A DNA stretch of 64,000 bases from Hyphomicrobiales bacterium (GCA_900466475.1 UBMI01000014.1:1-64000); one strand, 5' to 3'; positions 27,901 through 36,433 are shown, numbered from the stretch's first letter. The notes: generated by a model not told the origin, from the sequence alone. Numbers and translations are program-made.

Positions 27901-28098
27901 CAGAGGGGTCGCGACCGAAGTCGCCATCGTCTGCGGCGAGGCGCCGCTCAGCTGCGCCGAGACGTTGATGGTCGGAAAGTCGACCTGCGGCAGAGCCGCG
28001 ACCGGCACGCGCTGGTAGCCCGCAAGACCCGCCAGAATGACGCCGATCGCAAGCAGGGTCGTTGCGACCGGCCGCTGAATACAGAAATTCGGGATCAT
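24982..28098 (-). CDS. RND multidrug efflux permease (HAE1, MdtB/MdtC-like)
   Basis: 1038 residues, the standard length. The N-terminal helix (FCIQRPVATTLLAIGV) leads into a large periplasmic loop; the TM4 proton-relay region GLVVDDAIVMLENI is intact, and the second half repeats the layout. The type is closer to MdtB/MuxB than to AcrB by its opening VDFPTINVSAQLSGASP. It exports drugs or other compounds by proton exchange together with the adaptor at 28095, whose stop overlaps its start (ATGA). No outer-membrane channel gene is adjacent. Confidence 0.93.
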   Translation of the reverse strand: MIPNFCIQRPVATTLLAIGVILAGLAGYQRVPVAALPQVDFPTINVSAQLSGASPQTMATSVATPLIKQFETIPGISEISASSSLGSTSIVLQFDLNRDIDAAAADVQAAISHATRQLPDNMTTPPSYRKTNPADAPIMLLSVQSNTMPRSKLDEIAEDIISPSLSTLPGVAQVSVFGAQTYAVRVEVDPNKLLTRGIGIDTVNKALAAANSQQPVGTLQNNSQAMTITANTQRTNAEQFRSLVIANPNGAPIHLGDIADVQDSVENQYTGSWYDGQRGIILAIQRQPDANTVDVVDAINAKLPQLHAEIPPSVNTVIMNDAAKPIRDAIADVKFTLLLTIGLVVLVIYLFTGHATATIIPGLAVPLSLISTFGMMYVLGYSIDNISLLGLTLAVGLVVDDAIVMLENILRHVEEGMPVREAAIKGAGEVSYTIISMSVSLIAVFIPILLMGGVVGRVFNEFGMVVAIAIIASAIVSLTVTPMLGSRLSNNHSRPPLLIRIFDAGFERTLRGYDNAVGWCLRHRPFILGVFLASVALTVYFFMTLPTSFFPQEDIGRLTISTQARQDISYSAMEALQQQAATVVKANPAVNHVMSTVGGNPNKPQNNGSMFVELKDKDQREPLEQTLRELRTAINKIPGLQAFVTPNQSLRFGGRQTASQYQLVIQALNADQTNLWAGKIQQAMRGDRLFTDVTSDAQNNALQANIVIDTERAAAYGIDNDTLRTTLQESFSGFAAAEIQSTGDSYDVIVEYDTSKPWDDQKLSEIRVASSNGSLVPLSNFAHVERTLGPVTINQTGQLVSTTVSFNLPEGVSLSDATARIDQIKKDLNMPADVFTSYGGTAEIFQQSQGNTPYLILAAVLTIYVVLGVLYESFIHPLTILSGLPAAAFGALLALKIMGFDLSIIALIGLLMLIGIVKKNAIMMIDVAVETMRTTGEKATAAIHEACVRRFRPIMMTTFCALLGALPIALGTGASSELRQPLGIAVVGGLIVSQMLTLFITPVIFVEMDRFGNFLNRLRSRGKTEEHVAEEPQAMAAE

Positions 28099-29408
28099 TG
28101 CTCAGCCCCCACCGCGATCGTTTCGGCCTGCTGCTGTTGCCGAGGCGCGTCGGCGGAAGCGACGTTCAGGGTCTTGTCGTCGAATTGCTCGCTGACCGCC
28201 TGCTGGTCGTTGAGCTGGCCCTGGCCTTCGACGACCACGTGGTCGCCCTCCGAAAGGCCCGATGCGATGGCCGTGAAGCCGCCATTGGCACGGGCGACGG
28301 TCACTGGCGTCAGATGCGATTTGCCGTCCTTGGCCACGAAGGCAAAGAAACCGTCGGGGCCGGGGCTGACGGCAACCGTCGGCACGACCACCTGCTGCTC
28401 GTCATTGTTGAAATGCACGATGATATTGATCGACTGGCCGGGCCACAGCGCACCCGAGGCGTTTTCGAACTTCGCCTTGGCAAGGATCGTGCCCGATGCC
28501 GTGTCTACCGTGTTGTCGTAGAAGCTGATCTCGCCCTTGCGCACCCTTCCCTTGGTGGAATTGGGCGCCGTGCTGACTTCGACCGGACCGACGGCCAGCG
28601 CTTTCTTCAGTTCACGCAGGTAACGTTCCTGCAGGTGGAACTTCACATAGATCGGATCGTATTTGGCGATGGTGACGATGGCCGCACCGGCATTGACGAA
28701 GGCACCCTTGCTGGGAGCGATATCGCCGAGCCTGCCATCGAAAGGCGCGCGAATATCGGTATGCTCGAGGATAACCTGGTCCGAAGCGAGCGTGGCCTTG
28801 TCGGCTTCGACGGTTGCGGCGGCGGTATCGCGGGCGGCTCTCGCCTGGTCGAGGCTCTGTTGCGTGCCGGCCTTCTGGTTGAAGAGGTCCTGCGCCCTTG
28901 TCAGCGCCGTCTCGGATTCTGCGAGCGTTGCTGCATCACGCACGATCATCGCATTGTCCTTGTCGACGGCAGCCTTGGCCGTCCGATCGTCCAGTTTGGC
29001 GATCAGGTCGCCCTCCTTGACCGTGGCGCCGTCATTGGCCTCGATGCTGACGATGAGGCCCTGTTCCTGGGCGGCAATCGTCGTATTGTCGTCGGCATCT
29101 GCCCAGCCGGTTGCCGTGACGTCGGTGGGCAAAGCGGCCTTCACGGCTGCTACGGTCTTGACCATTGTGGGACCGTTTGCGCCGCGCCGGCGCCCGCCAC
29201 CCTGTTGTTGACCACCCTGCTGTCCGCCGCCGCTCTGGGCCTGGTCGGCCTGGGCCTGCTGATGATTGCCGTTCTGGCTCCCGTCGGGCTTCTTGATGAA
29301 CTGTGACAGATAAGGAATATCAGAAGCGTAGGGGATCTTGTTCCCGAACTGCCAGAGGCCAACAGCGGCCACGGCTACAATGCTGACGGTGATCCAAAAT
29401 TTCTTCAT
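28095..29408 (-). CDS. RND efflux periplasmic adaptor (membrane fusion protein)
   Basis: 437 residues. N-terminal membrane anchor (about 3-20), a Gln/Gly-rich low-complexity linker (about 40-75), then lipoyl halves around a helical hairpin (AQEQGLIVSIEANDGATVKE ... EHTDIRAPFDGRLGDI) and beta-barrel and proximal domains. It links the permease to an outer-membrane channel. Coupled to the permease by a four-base overlap. The ATG at 29408 has no clear ribosome site; the frame is open a further 34 codons upstream, but that part lacks adaptor features. Confidence 0.9.
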   Translation of the reverse strand: MKKFWITVSIVAVAAVGLWQFGNKIPYASDIPYLSQFIKKPDGSQNGNHQQAQADQAQSGGGQQGGQQQGGGRRRGANGPTMVKTVAAVKAALPTDVTATGWADADDNTTIAAQEQGLIVSIEANDGATVKEGDLIAKLDDRTAKAAVDKDNAMIVRDAATLAESETALTRAQDLFNQKAGTQQSLDQARAARDTAAATVEADKATLASDQVILEHTDIRAPFDGRLGDIAPSKGAFVNAGAAIVTIAKYDPIYVKFHLQERYLRELKKALAVGPVEVSTAPNSTKGRVRKGEISFYDNTVDTASGTILAKAKFENASGALWPGQSINIIVHFNNDEQQVVVPTVAVSPGPDGFFAFVAKDGKSHLTPVTVARANGGFTAIASGLSEGDHVVVEGQGQLNDQQAVSEQFDDKTLNVASADAPRQQQQAETIAVGAEQ

Positions 29409-29562
29409 AAGCGAAACCGGTTTTGTTGGGCAGATTGCGTGATTTTCTACGGTGATTGAGCCGCCTATATTGCGGCGCAAAAAAGACATAATCACCCCGG
29501 CAATGATCACTAAGCAGTTATAACGGCTTAAATTTTCGTAATGAACATTCCGTAATATTCAA

Positions 29563-29580
29563 ACTATACTAATATATAGT
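29563..29580. promoter_or_regulatory. Short dyad between efflux operon and phosphotransferase gene
   Basis: ACTATA-ctaata-TATAGT in an AT-rich gap (29409-29703) between divergent genes. It could be an operator or part of a promoter; no adjacent regulator gene explains it. Confidence 0.25.
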
Positions 29581-29703
29581 CGTTTAGGCAGCGTTCTCCG
29601 CCTTGGCGAGCTGCCAGCGCAGGCTGTACCGGCGAAACACTATTTGGTCCGCATGCAGGTTTTTGCGCGGGATGGAACCTGGGAAATGCGGAGGCAGACT
29701 GCC

Positions 29704-30582
29704 ATGGCCGAGTTGAACGCCGGTGATTTTCGCGCGCTTATCACCAACATCTTTCCGGAGCTGACGGGCTCCGTTTTCAAGCTCGCGACGAAGGGCTGGG
29801 ATTCGACGGCCATCGATGTCGATGACCGTCTGATCTTCAAGTTTCCGCGCAATCCGGCCGCCGAGAGGGCGCTGGTCAGGGAAGCCGCTCTTCTCGGCGC
29901 CATCAGGCCGTCGCTGTCGATGGCGGTTCCCGATATGCGCATTCATGACGGCCCTCCGATTTTCTCCAGCCATGCCAAGATCCAGGGCGAACACCTCATC
30001 ACCGACGATTACGAGCTTCTGCCGGATGCGGCCCGCCAGCGCCTCGGCGACGATCTCGCCCGCTTCTATGCAGAACTGCATGATCTCGATGACGACCGCA
30101 TGCGCGCGCTCGGCGCCGGCCCGATCCTGCCCTGGCAATCGCCTGATAAGGTGCGGGAAGTGGCGTTGCCGTTGCTGTCGTCCGAACTGGCAAGCTATGC
30201 AGAGAAAGTCATCTGGGATTTCCAGGCTTTGCCGCCGGATCCTTGCGGGGTCACTTACGGCTTCTTCGATGGCCATGGCTGGAATATGGCCTTCGACCAT
30301 GCCGAGGGCAGGTTAAACGGCCTCTATGATTTCGCCGATTCAGGCTTAGGCCCGCTGCATCAGGAATTCATCTATTCGAACTTCATCTCGCCCGATCTGA
30401 CATCACGCATCGTCTCTGGCTACGAGACGTTGACGGGTCGCCGGCTGGACCGCCGGCGCATTGCCATTCTCACCGGTTTCCACCGCCTGTCCGAGCTGGC
30501 CGAACTTGCAGACGATCCCACCTATGTCGGCGCGAAAATCGACAGCGTAGCGGCATGGGCCGCTGCGGACCGTGCCGGATGA
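29704..30582 (+). CDS. Aminoglycoside phosphotransferase (APH)-like kinase
   Basis: 292 residues. Protein-kinase-like fold of the APH family: the glycine/lysine region around DDRLIFKFPRN (Lys in the beta strand), a helix with EAALLGAI, the catalytic-loop-like GVTYGFFDGHGWNMAF and the metal aspartate in NGLYDFADSGLGP. The usual H-G-D of the loop is altered to a F-D-G-H-G-W-N form, so activity on antibiotics is not assured; the substrate is unknown. GGAGG lies nine bases before the ATG at 29704, preferred over TTG 29644. Confidence 0.78.
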   Translation: MAELNAGDFRALITNIFPELTGSVFKLATKGWDSTAIDVDDRLIFKFPRNPAAERALVREAALLGAIRPSLSMAVPDMRIHDGPPIFSSHAKIQGEHLITDDYELLPDAARQRLGDDLARFYAELHDLDDDRMRALGAGPILPWQSPDKVREVALPLLSSELASYAEKVIWDFQALPPDPCGVTYGFFDGHGWNMAFDHAEGRLNGLYDFADSGLGPLHQEFIYSNFISPDLTSRIVSGYETLTGRRLDRRRIAILTGFHRLSELAELADDPTYVGAKIDSVAAWAAADRAG

Positions 30583-30592
30583 GGGGCAGGGG

Positions 30593-31381
30593 TCAGAGGG
30601 AGCGCGCAGCACCTCCGTCGCAGCGGATCAGGGAACCGGTGATGTAGCTCGCCGGCTGGCTGCACAGGAAGGCCGCCGTTGCGGCAAATTCTTCGACCTT
30701 GCCGTAGCGCCCGACCGGGATACGCGCCTCCTTCTCCACGCGAATCTGCTCGACGCTCTTGCCGGTCCGTTTGGCAGCAGCTCCGTCGAGATCGTCGAGC
30801 CGTGCTGTGAGGATGCTGCCGGGCAGAAGCATGTTCGTGGTGATGCCATGGCCGGCGACTTCCGACGCCAGCGTCTTGCTCCAGCCGGCAAGGGCCGGGC
30901 GCAGCGTGTTCGACAGGGCGAGGTTGGCGATCGGCTCGATCACTCCCGACGAGGCAACCGTCAGGATGCGGCCCCAGCCCTGCGCCTTCATGCCGGGCAG
31001 CAGCGCATTGGTGAGCGTGATGACGCGCGCGACCATGGAGAGGAAATAGGTTTCGAGCTTCTCCGGCGTCATGTCCTCGGTCGTGCCGGGCGTCGGGCCA
31101 CCGGTATTGTTGACGAGGATATCGAGCCCGCCGAATTTCTCCTGCACGGCACCCGTAACGGTCTGGACGAAATTGTCATCCGCAAGGTCGGCCCAGATCC
31201 AGTCGGCCTTGCCGTTGCGCTGCGCGTTGATCGCCTTGCAATTGGCTTCCAGCTGCTCGCCGCTGCGCCCGCAGAGAAGAACATTTGCCCCTTCCTGCGC
31301 CAGCGCCTTTGCGATGCCGAGCCCGAGACCGCGTGAGGAGGCGAGTACGAGTGCGCGTTTGCCCTTGATGCCGAGATCCAT
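30593..31381 (-). CDS. SDR family protein with altered catalytic residues
   Basis: 262 residues with the Rossmann start LVLASSRGLGLGIAKAL and VNNTGG. At the catalytic site, where SDRs have Tyr-x-x-x-Lys, this protein reads LSNTLRPALAGW, giving Ser and Arg. A known FabG-like SDR subgroup lacks the standard tetrad in this way. The enzyme may be inactive as a classical reductase or work differently. C end has GSLIRCDGGAARSL as in FabG relatives. GGAGG lies a few bases before the ATG at 31381. It converges with the APH-like gene, leaving ten bases. Confidence 0.82.
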   Translation of the reverse strand: MDLGIKGKRALVLASSRGLGLGIAKALAQEGANVLLCGRSGEQLEANCKAINAQRNGKADWIWADLADDNFVQTVTGAVQEKFGGLDILVNNTGGPTPGTTEDMTPEKLETYFLSMVARVITLTNALLPGMKAQGWGRILTVASSGVIEPIANLALSNTLRPALAGWSKTLASEVAGHGITTNMLLPGSILTARLDDLDGAAAKRTGKSVEQIRVEKEARIPVGRYGKVEEFAATAAFLCSQPASYITGSLIRCDGGAARSL

Positions 31382-31468
31382 GATTTCCTCCATTTCCGGT
31401 GGCCCATCTATAGGGCGCAAGTCCCGTGAAAGAAAAGGACGAAGAGCGCGTTACGGGTACTCCAATAA

Positions 31469-31486
31469 TTGACGTTAACGTAAGCG
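31469..31486. promoter_or_regulatory. Candidate operator upstream of ETF-QO
   Basis: TTGACGTTAACGTAAG contains the palindrome ACGTTAACGT (31472-31481), with TATAAT a little further on. ACGT-centred dyads of this kind are used by LiuR-type MerR regulators of branched-chain amino acid and fatty acid degradation, in which ETF-QO takes part. The link is inference. Confidence 0.35.
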
Positions 31487-31635
31487 TTATATAATCTTCT
31501 GTGCGGATGAACGTCATTGTGCGAATTGGAGGATTGGCTGTCGCTTCCCGGCTCGACAATGTTTTCCGGTTTTGACAAGAGAATACCCCACAATGGGGAT
31601 GAACGGTCGCGAGACGGCCGAGTGGAGACGAATGG

Positions 31636-33300
31636 ATGACCGAAATGACCGAGCTGCCGGAACGCGAAAGCATGGAATTCGACGTGGTGATCGTCGGCGC
31701 CGGTCCGGCCGGCCTTTCGGCCGCCATTCGCTTGAAGCAGATCGATCCGGAACTCTCGGTCGTCGTTCTGGAGAAGGGTGCCGAAGTCGGCGCCCATATC
31801 CTCTCCGGCGCCGTCGTCGACCCTGTCGGCATCGACCGCCTGTTGCCCGGCTGGCGCAGCGAAAGCGACCATCCTTTCAAGACCGAAGTCAAGGACGACC
31901 ACTTCCTGCTGCTCGGCCCCGCCGGCTCCATCCGCCTGCCGAACATCATGATGCCGCCGCTGATGAGCAATCACGGCAATTACATCGTATCGCTTGGGCT
32001 TGTCTGTCGCTGGCTGGCGACGAAGGCGGAAGAACTCGGCGTCGAGATCTATCCGGGCTTTGCCGCCACCGAGGTGCTCTACAATGACGAGGGCGCCGTC
32101 ATCGGCGTCGCGACCGGCGACATGGGCATCGAGAAGAATGGCGAGCCCGGCCCGAGCTACGCGCGCGGCATGGCGCTCATGGGCAAATATGTGCTGATCG
32201 GCGAAGGTGTGCGCGGTTCGCTCGCCAAGCAGCTGATCGCCAAGTTCGACCTGCAGAAGGATCGCGAGCCCCAGAAGTTCGGCATCGGCATCAAGGAACT
32301 CTGGGAGGTCAAGCCGGAGAACCATCGCCGCGGCCTTGTGCAGCATTCCTTCGGCTGGCCGCTCGGCATGTCGACCGGTGGCGGCTCCTTCCTCTATCAC
32401 CTCGAAGACAATCTCGTCGCCGTCGGCTTCGTCATCCATCTCAACTACAAGAACCCCTGGCTCTACCCCTTCGAGGAATTCCAGCGCTTCAAGACCCATC
32501 CGGCGATCCGCGGCACGTTCGAGGGCGGCAAGCGCCTCTCCTATGGCGCGCGCGCCATCACCGAAGGCGGATACCAGTCGGTGCCGAAGCTCTCTTTCCC
32601 CGGCGGTGCTCTGATCGGCTGTTCGGCAGGCTTCGTCAACGTGCCGCGCATCAAGGGCAGCCACAATGCCGTGCTCTCGGGCATGATGGCCGCCGACCGC
32701 ATCGCCGCGGCGATTGCATCGGGCCGCGCCAATGACGAAGTGGTCGAGATCGAAAACGACTGGCGCAAGAGCGATATCGGCAAGGACCTGAAGCGCGTGC
32801 GCAACGTCAAACCGCTCTGGTCGAAGTTCGGCACGGCTCTCGGCGTCGCACTCGGTGGTCTCGACATGTGGACCAACCAGCTCTTCGGCTTCTCCTTCTT
32901 CGGCACGCTCGGTCACGGCAAGACCGATGCAGCCTCGCTGGAACCGGCGTCACAGCACAAGAAGATCGACTATCCCAAACCCGACGGTGTGCTCACCTTC
33001 GATCGCCTCTCCTCCGTCTTTCTGTCGAACACCAACCATGAAGAGGACCAGCCGGTTCATCTTCAGGTCAAGGACATGGCGCTGCAGAAATCGTCCGAAT
33101 TCGGCATCTATGGCGGCCCGTCGACACGCTACTGTCCGGCCGGCGTCTACGAATGGGTGGAGAAGGACGGCGAAGAGACTTTCGTCATCAACGCCCAGAA
33201 CTGCGTGCACTGCAAGACCTGCGATATCAAGGATCCCAACCAGAACATCAACTGGGTGCCACCGCAGGGCGGCGAGGGGCCGGTCTATCCGAATATGTGA
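31636..33300 (+). CDS. Electron transfer flavoprotein-ubiquinone oxidoreductase
   Basis: 554 residues, standard length. It passes electrons from ETF (acyl-CoA and amino acid dehydrogenases) to ubiquinone at the inner membrane. FAD site DVVIVGAGPAGLSAAIRLKQ near the N end; quinone and membrane-surface region in the middle (GGALIGCSAGFVNVPRIKG); the 4Fe-4S ligands are in the C-terminal CVHCKTCDIKDP plus an earlier Cys in RYCPAGVYEW. GGAG lies eight bases before the ATG at 31636. Confidence 0.95.
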   Translation: MTEMTELPERESMEFDVVIVGAGPAGLSAAIRLKQIDPELSVVVLEKGAEVGAHILSGAVVDPVGIDRLLPGWRSESDHPFKTEVKDDHFLLLGPAGSIRLPNIMMPPLMSNHGNYIVSLGLVCRWLATKAEELGVEIYPGFAATEVLYNDEGAVIGVATGDMGIEKNGEPGPSYARGMALMGKYVLIGEGVRGSLAKQLIAKFDLQKDREPQKFGIGIKELWEVKPENHRRGLVQHSFGWPLGMSTGGGSFLYHLEDNLVAVGFVIHLNYKNPWLYPFEEFQRFKTHPAIRGTFEGGKRLSYGARAITEGGYQSVPKLSFPGGALIGCSAGFVNVPRIKGSHNAVLSGMMAADRIAAAIASGRANDEVVEIENDWRKSDIGKDLKRVRNVKPLWSKFGTALGVALGGLDMWTNQLFGFSFFGTLGHGKTDAASLEPASQHKKIDYPKPDGVLTFDRLSSVFLSNTNHEEDQPVHLQVKDMALQKSSEFGIYGGPSTRYCPAGVYEWVEKDGEETFVINAQNCVHCKTCDIKDPNQNINWVPPQGGEGPVYPNM

Positions 33301-33306
33301 GGCGGA

Positions 33307-33969
33307 ATGGTACTTCGCCATCGCAAATCGGACAGGGTTTCGATGCTTTCCTTCCTTCGGACGGGAGAGTTGGGACCGCTGAAGCTCGGTTTGACCATGC
33401 GTGAAGTCTCGGAATTGTTAGGCCCGCCCGCATGGTGGACGGACGGGGGAAGCGTGGCACCTGTGCCCCTACTTTGGGGCTACCGGCCTTTTCTCGAAGT
33501 TCTTTTCGGGCGAGAGCCGCCTTACCTGCTAGAGACGATCAAAGTGATGCGGCTTCCTGCCGCCGGCCGGAAGTATGTTCAGATCGCCCGCCTTCGCATG
33601 GACAGGGATGGGTTCCACGACGAAATGCGACCTTCGGATTTTCTGCGCCGACAGGTATGGGCCGAGGTTGATGCGCTTATTGTTGGTCGGCAGAACGGCT
33701 CGAACCCCATAATCGACATTTGCACGAACAAAACCCGACTTGTCTGGTCTATGTCGATCACCGGCGAAGAAATGCTGCAACGTCAAAGTGACAGCGGCCT
33801 TTCGGAAGCCGCCTATATGGCCAGGCGTGACCAACTCTCCGATGGGTTTCTCGGCATCTATTCCAGTCGATCGCCAAAGCTGGATCGCGCCCCTCTGCAT
33901 GGTTGGAGCAATTTTACCTCAGATCAATATCTCGCACTTATTGGTAGTGCTGAGACTAACGCCGAGTAA
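33307..33969 (+). CDS. Unknown protein with GPLKLGLT repeat-like opening
   Basis: 220 residues (208 if it starts at ATG 33343, which has CAGGG five bases before it). The opening FLRTGELGPLKLGLTMREVS followed by LLGPP is shared, as I recall, with small cytoplasmic proteins of unknown role, some of them predicted immunity proteins of toxin systems. No toxin gene is near. No membrane segment or catalytic motif. It begins six bases after the ETF-QO stop, so it may share that transcript. Somewhat lower GC than neighbours. Confidence 0.6.
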   Translation: MVLRHRKSDRVSMLSFLRTGELGPLKLGLTMREVSELLGPPAWWTDGGSVAPVPLLWGYRPFLEVLFGREPPYLLETIKVMRLPAAGRKYVQIARLRMDRDGFHDEMRPSDFLRRQVWAEVDALIVGRQNGSNPIIDICTNKTRLVWSMSITGEEMLQRQSDSGLSEAAYMARRDQLSDGFLGIYSSRSPKLDRAPLHGWSNFTSDQYLALIGSAETNAE

Positions 33970-34087
33970 CGCCCCGCCTATACATGATAACGAATTCGTT
34001 ATCTCCATTCGCTTCGCTCATTTAGCATTTCATTAACCATAATCTCCTTAGCTTGCGACATCTTCTTGACGCACTAAGGACATGTTC

Positions 34088-34708
34088 ATGACGATCTCGC
34101 GCCGGGGCTTCCTGATCGCTCTTCCCCTCTTTGTCGCCGGTTGCTCCTCGACCACTCTGAACAGCCAGACGAACTATGCCGCACTTCCCGATGAGAAATT
34201 TCCGCTGAGGCAGGTGCCGATCGATCAGATCAAACCGGAGCTTCGCCGCACCGAAGTCGCCTATGAGGGCAGCTATGCGCCGGGAACCGTCGTCGTCGAT
34301 ACACCGGCGCGGCGCGCCTATTATATCCTCGGCGACGGCAGGGCGATGCGTTATGGCGTCGGTGTCGGTCGCGAGGGTCTGGCCCTTGCCGGCAACGCCT
34401 ATGTCGGCCGCAAGGCGGAATGGCCGAGCTGGACGCCGACGGAGAACATGCAGCGCCGTGAGGAGCGATACCGCAAGCTCGCCGGCGGCATGCCGGGCGG
34501 CCCGAACAATCCGCTCGGTGCGCGCGCCATGTATCTCTATCGCGGCGGTGGTGACACGCATTTCCGCATCCACGGCACCAACCAGCCGCAATCGATCGGT
34601 CTTGCCATGTCGAGCGGCTGCATCCGCATGATGAACCACGACGTCATCGATCTTTACAATCGCGTCGAAGTCGGCGCCAGGGTCGTCGTCATCCAGGCCA
34701 CGGCCTGA
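34088..34708 (+). CDS. L,D-transpeptidase (YkuD) lipoprotein
   Basis: 206 residues. A lipoprotein signal with a Tat-like start (SRRGFLIALPLFVAGC) puts lipidated Cys at residue 19. The YkuD catalytic motif is HGTNQPQSIGLAMSSGCIRM, with the nucleophilic Cys and His. It forms 3-3 peptidoglycan cross-links or anchors proteins to the wall. AAGGA lies seven bases before ATG 34088; ATG 34082 is too close to it. A strong terminator follows. Confidence 0.9.
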   Translation: MTISRRGFLIALPLFVAGCSSTTLNSQTNYAALPDEKFPLRQVPIDQIKPELRRTEVAYEGSYAPGTVVVDTPARRAYYILGDGRAMRYGVGVGREGLALAGNAYVGRKAEWPSWTPTENMQRREERYRKLAGGMPGGPNNPLGARAMYLYRGGGDTHFRIHGTNQPQSIGLAMSSGCIRMMNHDVIDLYNRVEVGARVVVIQATA

Positions 34709-34736
34709 GGCTTAGGCCCGAACTATAGATATGCAG

Positions 34737-34774
34737 AAAGCCGCCGCAGCAGATCGCTGTCGGCGGCTTTTGAT
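34737..34774. terminator. Bidirectional terminator
   Basis: A perfect ten-base-pair stem, AAAGCCGCCG / CGGCGGCTTT, with a 14-base loop that can itself pair further (CAGC/GCTG). It stands between the convergent L,D-transpeptidase and EamA exporter genes and has T-rich ends on both strands. Confidence 0.85.
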
Positions 34775-34786
34775 TTGGGCGAATGT

Positions 34787-35692
34787 TCAGCGGCGCTTGG
34801 CGGCAATGCCGGTCGAGAGCGCCACGCCGATGCCGGTGATGACGGCGGCGCTGATTTCGGCAAGGCCCATCTGCTCGCCGAGCAGGAAGCCGCCGCCGAG
34901 CGTGGCCAGCACCGGTGTCAGCGCCGTGAAGGCCGCCGCCTGTGTTCCGCCGAGGGTGCGCACCGCCGTGCCATAGGCGACCATGGCGACAAGACCGGAA
35001 AGAATGCCCTGGCTCAGCACCTGCAGGCCGATTTCCGGAAGAGGGGCCTGCGGCAGCGAGATACCGAACACCAGCGCGAGGGCGGCCATGATCAGGAGGG
35101 ACCAGATGGCAATCAGCGCGCTCGCCTGGATGGCCGAAAGACCCGAGCGGCGGAAGGCATGCGTATAGCTTGCCCAGAGAACGGCGCCAGCCGGCAGCAG
35201 CACGAAACTCGTCCAGGGCAGGGAGGCATCGGCAAGGCTGCGCACGAGCAGGATCAGCACTCCGGCGACGATCGCCGCCAGCCCGGCAATGCGCGTCGCA
35301 TCCGGTCGTTCGCGAAACAGAAGAATCCCGATCAGCGCCGTGGCGAGCGGCATGGAACCGCCGAGCAGGATGCCCGACGAGGCCGCCGGCGTGGAATGAA
35401 TGGCAAGCGTTGTCACCAGAAAGAAGATCGCACCGCAGCCGGCGACCATGATAGCCAGCAGATGCAGCGGCAGGCCTTTTGGCATGAGCCCAGTGCGCAG
35501 CCAGATCGGTGAGAGAACGAGGGCCGGGATGCCGAAGCGGATGAGACCGATATCGATCGAACCGAGCGGCGTTGCGGCGCTGTGGCGCGTCGCCAGAAAC
35601 CATGTCGACCAGATCAGCACCGTCACGGTGCCGGCGGCATAACCCAGTCCTTGCGAAGGCGACTTCTCATTTGAAAATGCGATCGTGCTCAT
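34787..35692 (-). CDS. EamA/DMT family exporter
   Basis: 301 residues with ten predicted helices in two EamA repeats; an inner-membrane exporter, probably of an amino acid or metabolite. AGGA lies seven bases before ATG 35692 (a second ATG at 35695 is closer). It is divergent from an Lrp-type regulator with about 140 bases between, an arrangement in which the regulator often controls the exporter. Confidence 0.87.
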   Translation of the reverse strand: MSTIAFSNEKSPSQGLGYAAGTVTVLIWSTWFLATRHSAATPLGSIDIGLIRFGIPALVLSPIWLRTGLMPKGLPLHLLAIMVAGCGAIFFLVTTLAIHSTPAASSGILLGGSMPLATALIGILLFRERPDATRIAGLAAIVAGVLILLVRSLADASLPWTSFVLLPAGAVLWASYTHAFRRSGLSAIQASALIAIWSLLIMAALALVFGISLPQAPLPEIGLQVLSQGILSGLVAMVAYGTAVRTLGGTQAAAFTALTPVLATLGGGFLLGEQMGLAEISAAVITGIGVALSTGIAAKRR

Positions 35693-35835
35693 CATCCCGT
35701 CCTTTCCTGCATCCGGATCTGATCCGGTTGAAAGAACATTAGCGCCAAGGGTCGAGGCATGTCCTTGCTATCTATGGCTCAAAAAAGGTGATATGCGCAA
35801 TGATCTGCCAATTCACGCTGATGGATTTCGCAATT

Positions 35836-36309
35836 ATGCCAAATCTCGATAAATTCGATATTGCCATCCTGAAATGCCTGCAGGAGGATGCGCGCGCCAC
35901 CAATGTCGAGATCGCCGAGAAGGTGAATCTTTCGCCGTCACCTTGTCTCCGCCGCATCCGCAATCTCGAAAAGCTCGGCGTCATCCGCCGCTATACCGCC
36001 GATATCGACCGCAAGGAGGTTGGCCTTGGTCTCACCGTCTTCGTTGAATTCAAGGTTGCCCATCACAGCCGGGAAAATTCCGAGGCGCAGCAGGCGGCCT
36101 TGCTCGCCATTCCCGAGATCGTCTCCTGCTTCCTGATTTCAGGGACGGCCGATTTCCTGGCGGAGGTCGTCGTCGAAGACCTTTCGGCCTATGAGCGGTT
36201 GCTGACGGAGACGCTGCTGACCCTGCCGAACGTCACCGATATCAGGTCGAATTTCGCGATCCGCAGCATCAAGACACATGGACCGCTGAAGCTGCCGGAG
36301 CGCAGCTGA
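35836..36309 (+). CDS. Lrp/AsnC family transcriptional regulator
   Basis: 157 residues, the normal length, starting LDKFDIAILKCLQEDAR; helix-turn-helix with VNLSPSPCLRRIRNLEKLGVI, then a RAM ligand domain with FLISGTADFLAEVVVED. Such regulators sense amino acids. In-frame ATGs at 35800 and 35821 and a GTG at 35788 would lengthen it; 35836 is chosen because it gives the family start, although no strong ribosome site precedes it. Likely acts on the divergent exporter. Confidence 0.87.
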   Translation: MPNLDKFDIAILKCLQEDARATNVEIAEKVNLSPSPCLRRIRNLEKLGVIRRYTADIDRKEVGLGLTVFVEFKVAHHSRENSEAQQAALLAIPEIVSCFLISGTADFLAEVVVEDLSAYERLLTETLLTLPNVTDIRSNFAIRSIKTHGPLKLPERS

Positions 36310-36433
36310 CGCACCATCTCCATTAATATGACTGCAATTGTAAACTTTACTTGATAAAAGCGCTTCACTTCTGTAGCCGGTGTCTCGGCCGGCGAGAGGG
36401 CGGGCCCATCATTTCAGCATGAAGGATTTTGCC

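Noticed and set aside
24910..28521. Very long open frame of about 1200 codons on the plus strand
   Set aside because: It is the antisense shadow of the RND permease and adaptor genes, rich in Arg, Asp and His with no domain sense; the minus-strand frames have complete family motifs.
29409..29510. N-terminal extension of the efflux adaptor to 29510
   Set aside because: The extra 34 residues have no adaptor features and precede the natural membrane anchor.
31408..32916. A 502-codon minus-strand frame opposite ETF-QO
   Set aside because: Shadow frame; no start site and no domain, while ETF-QO is clear on the plus strand.
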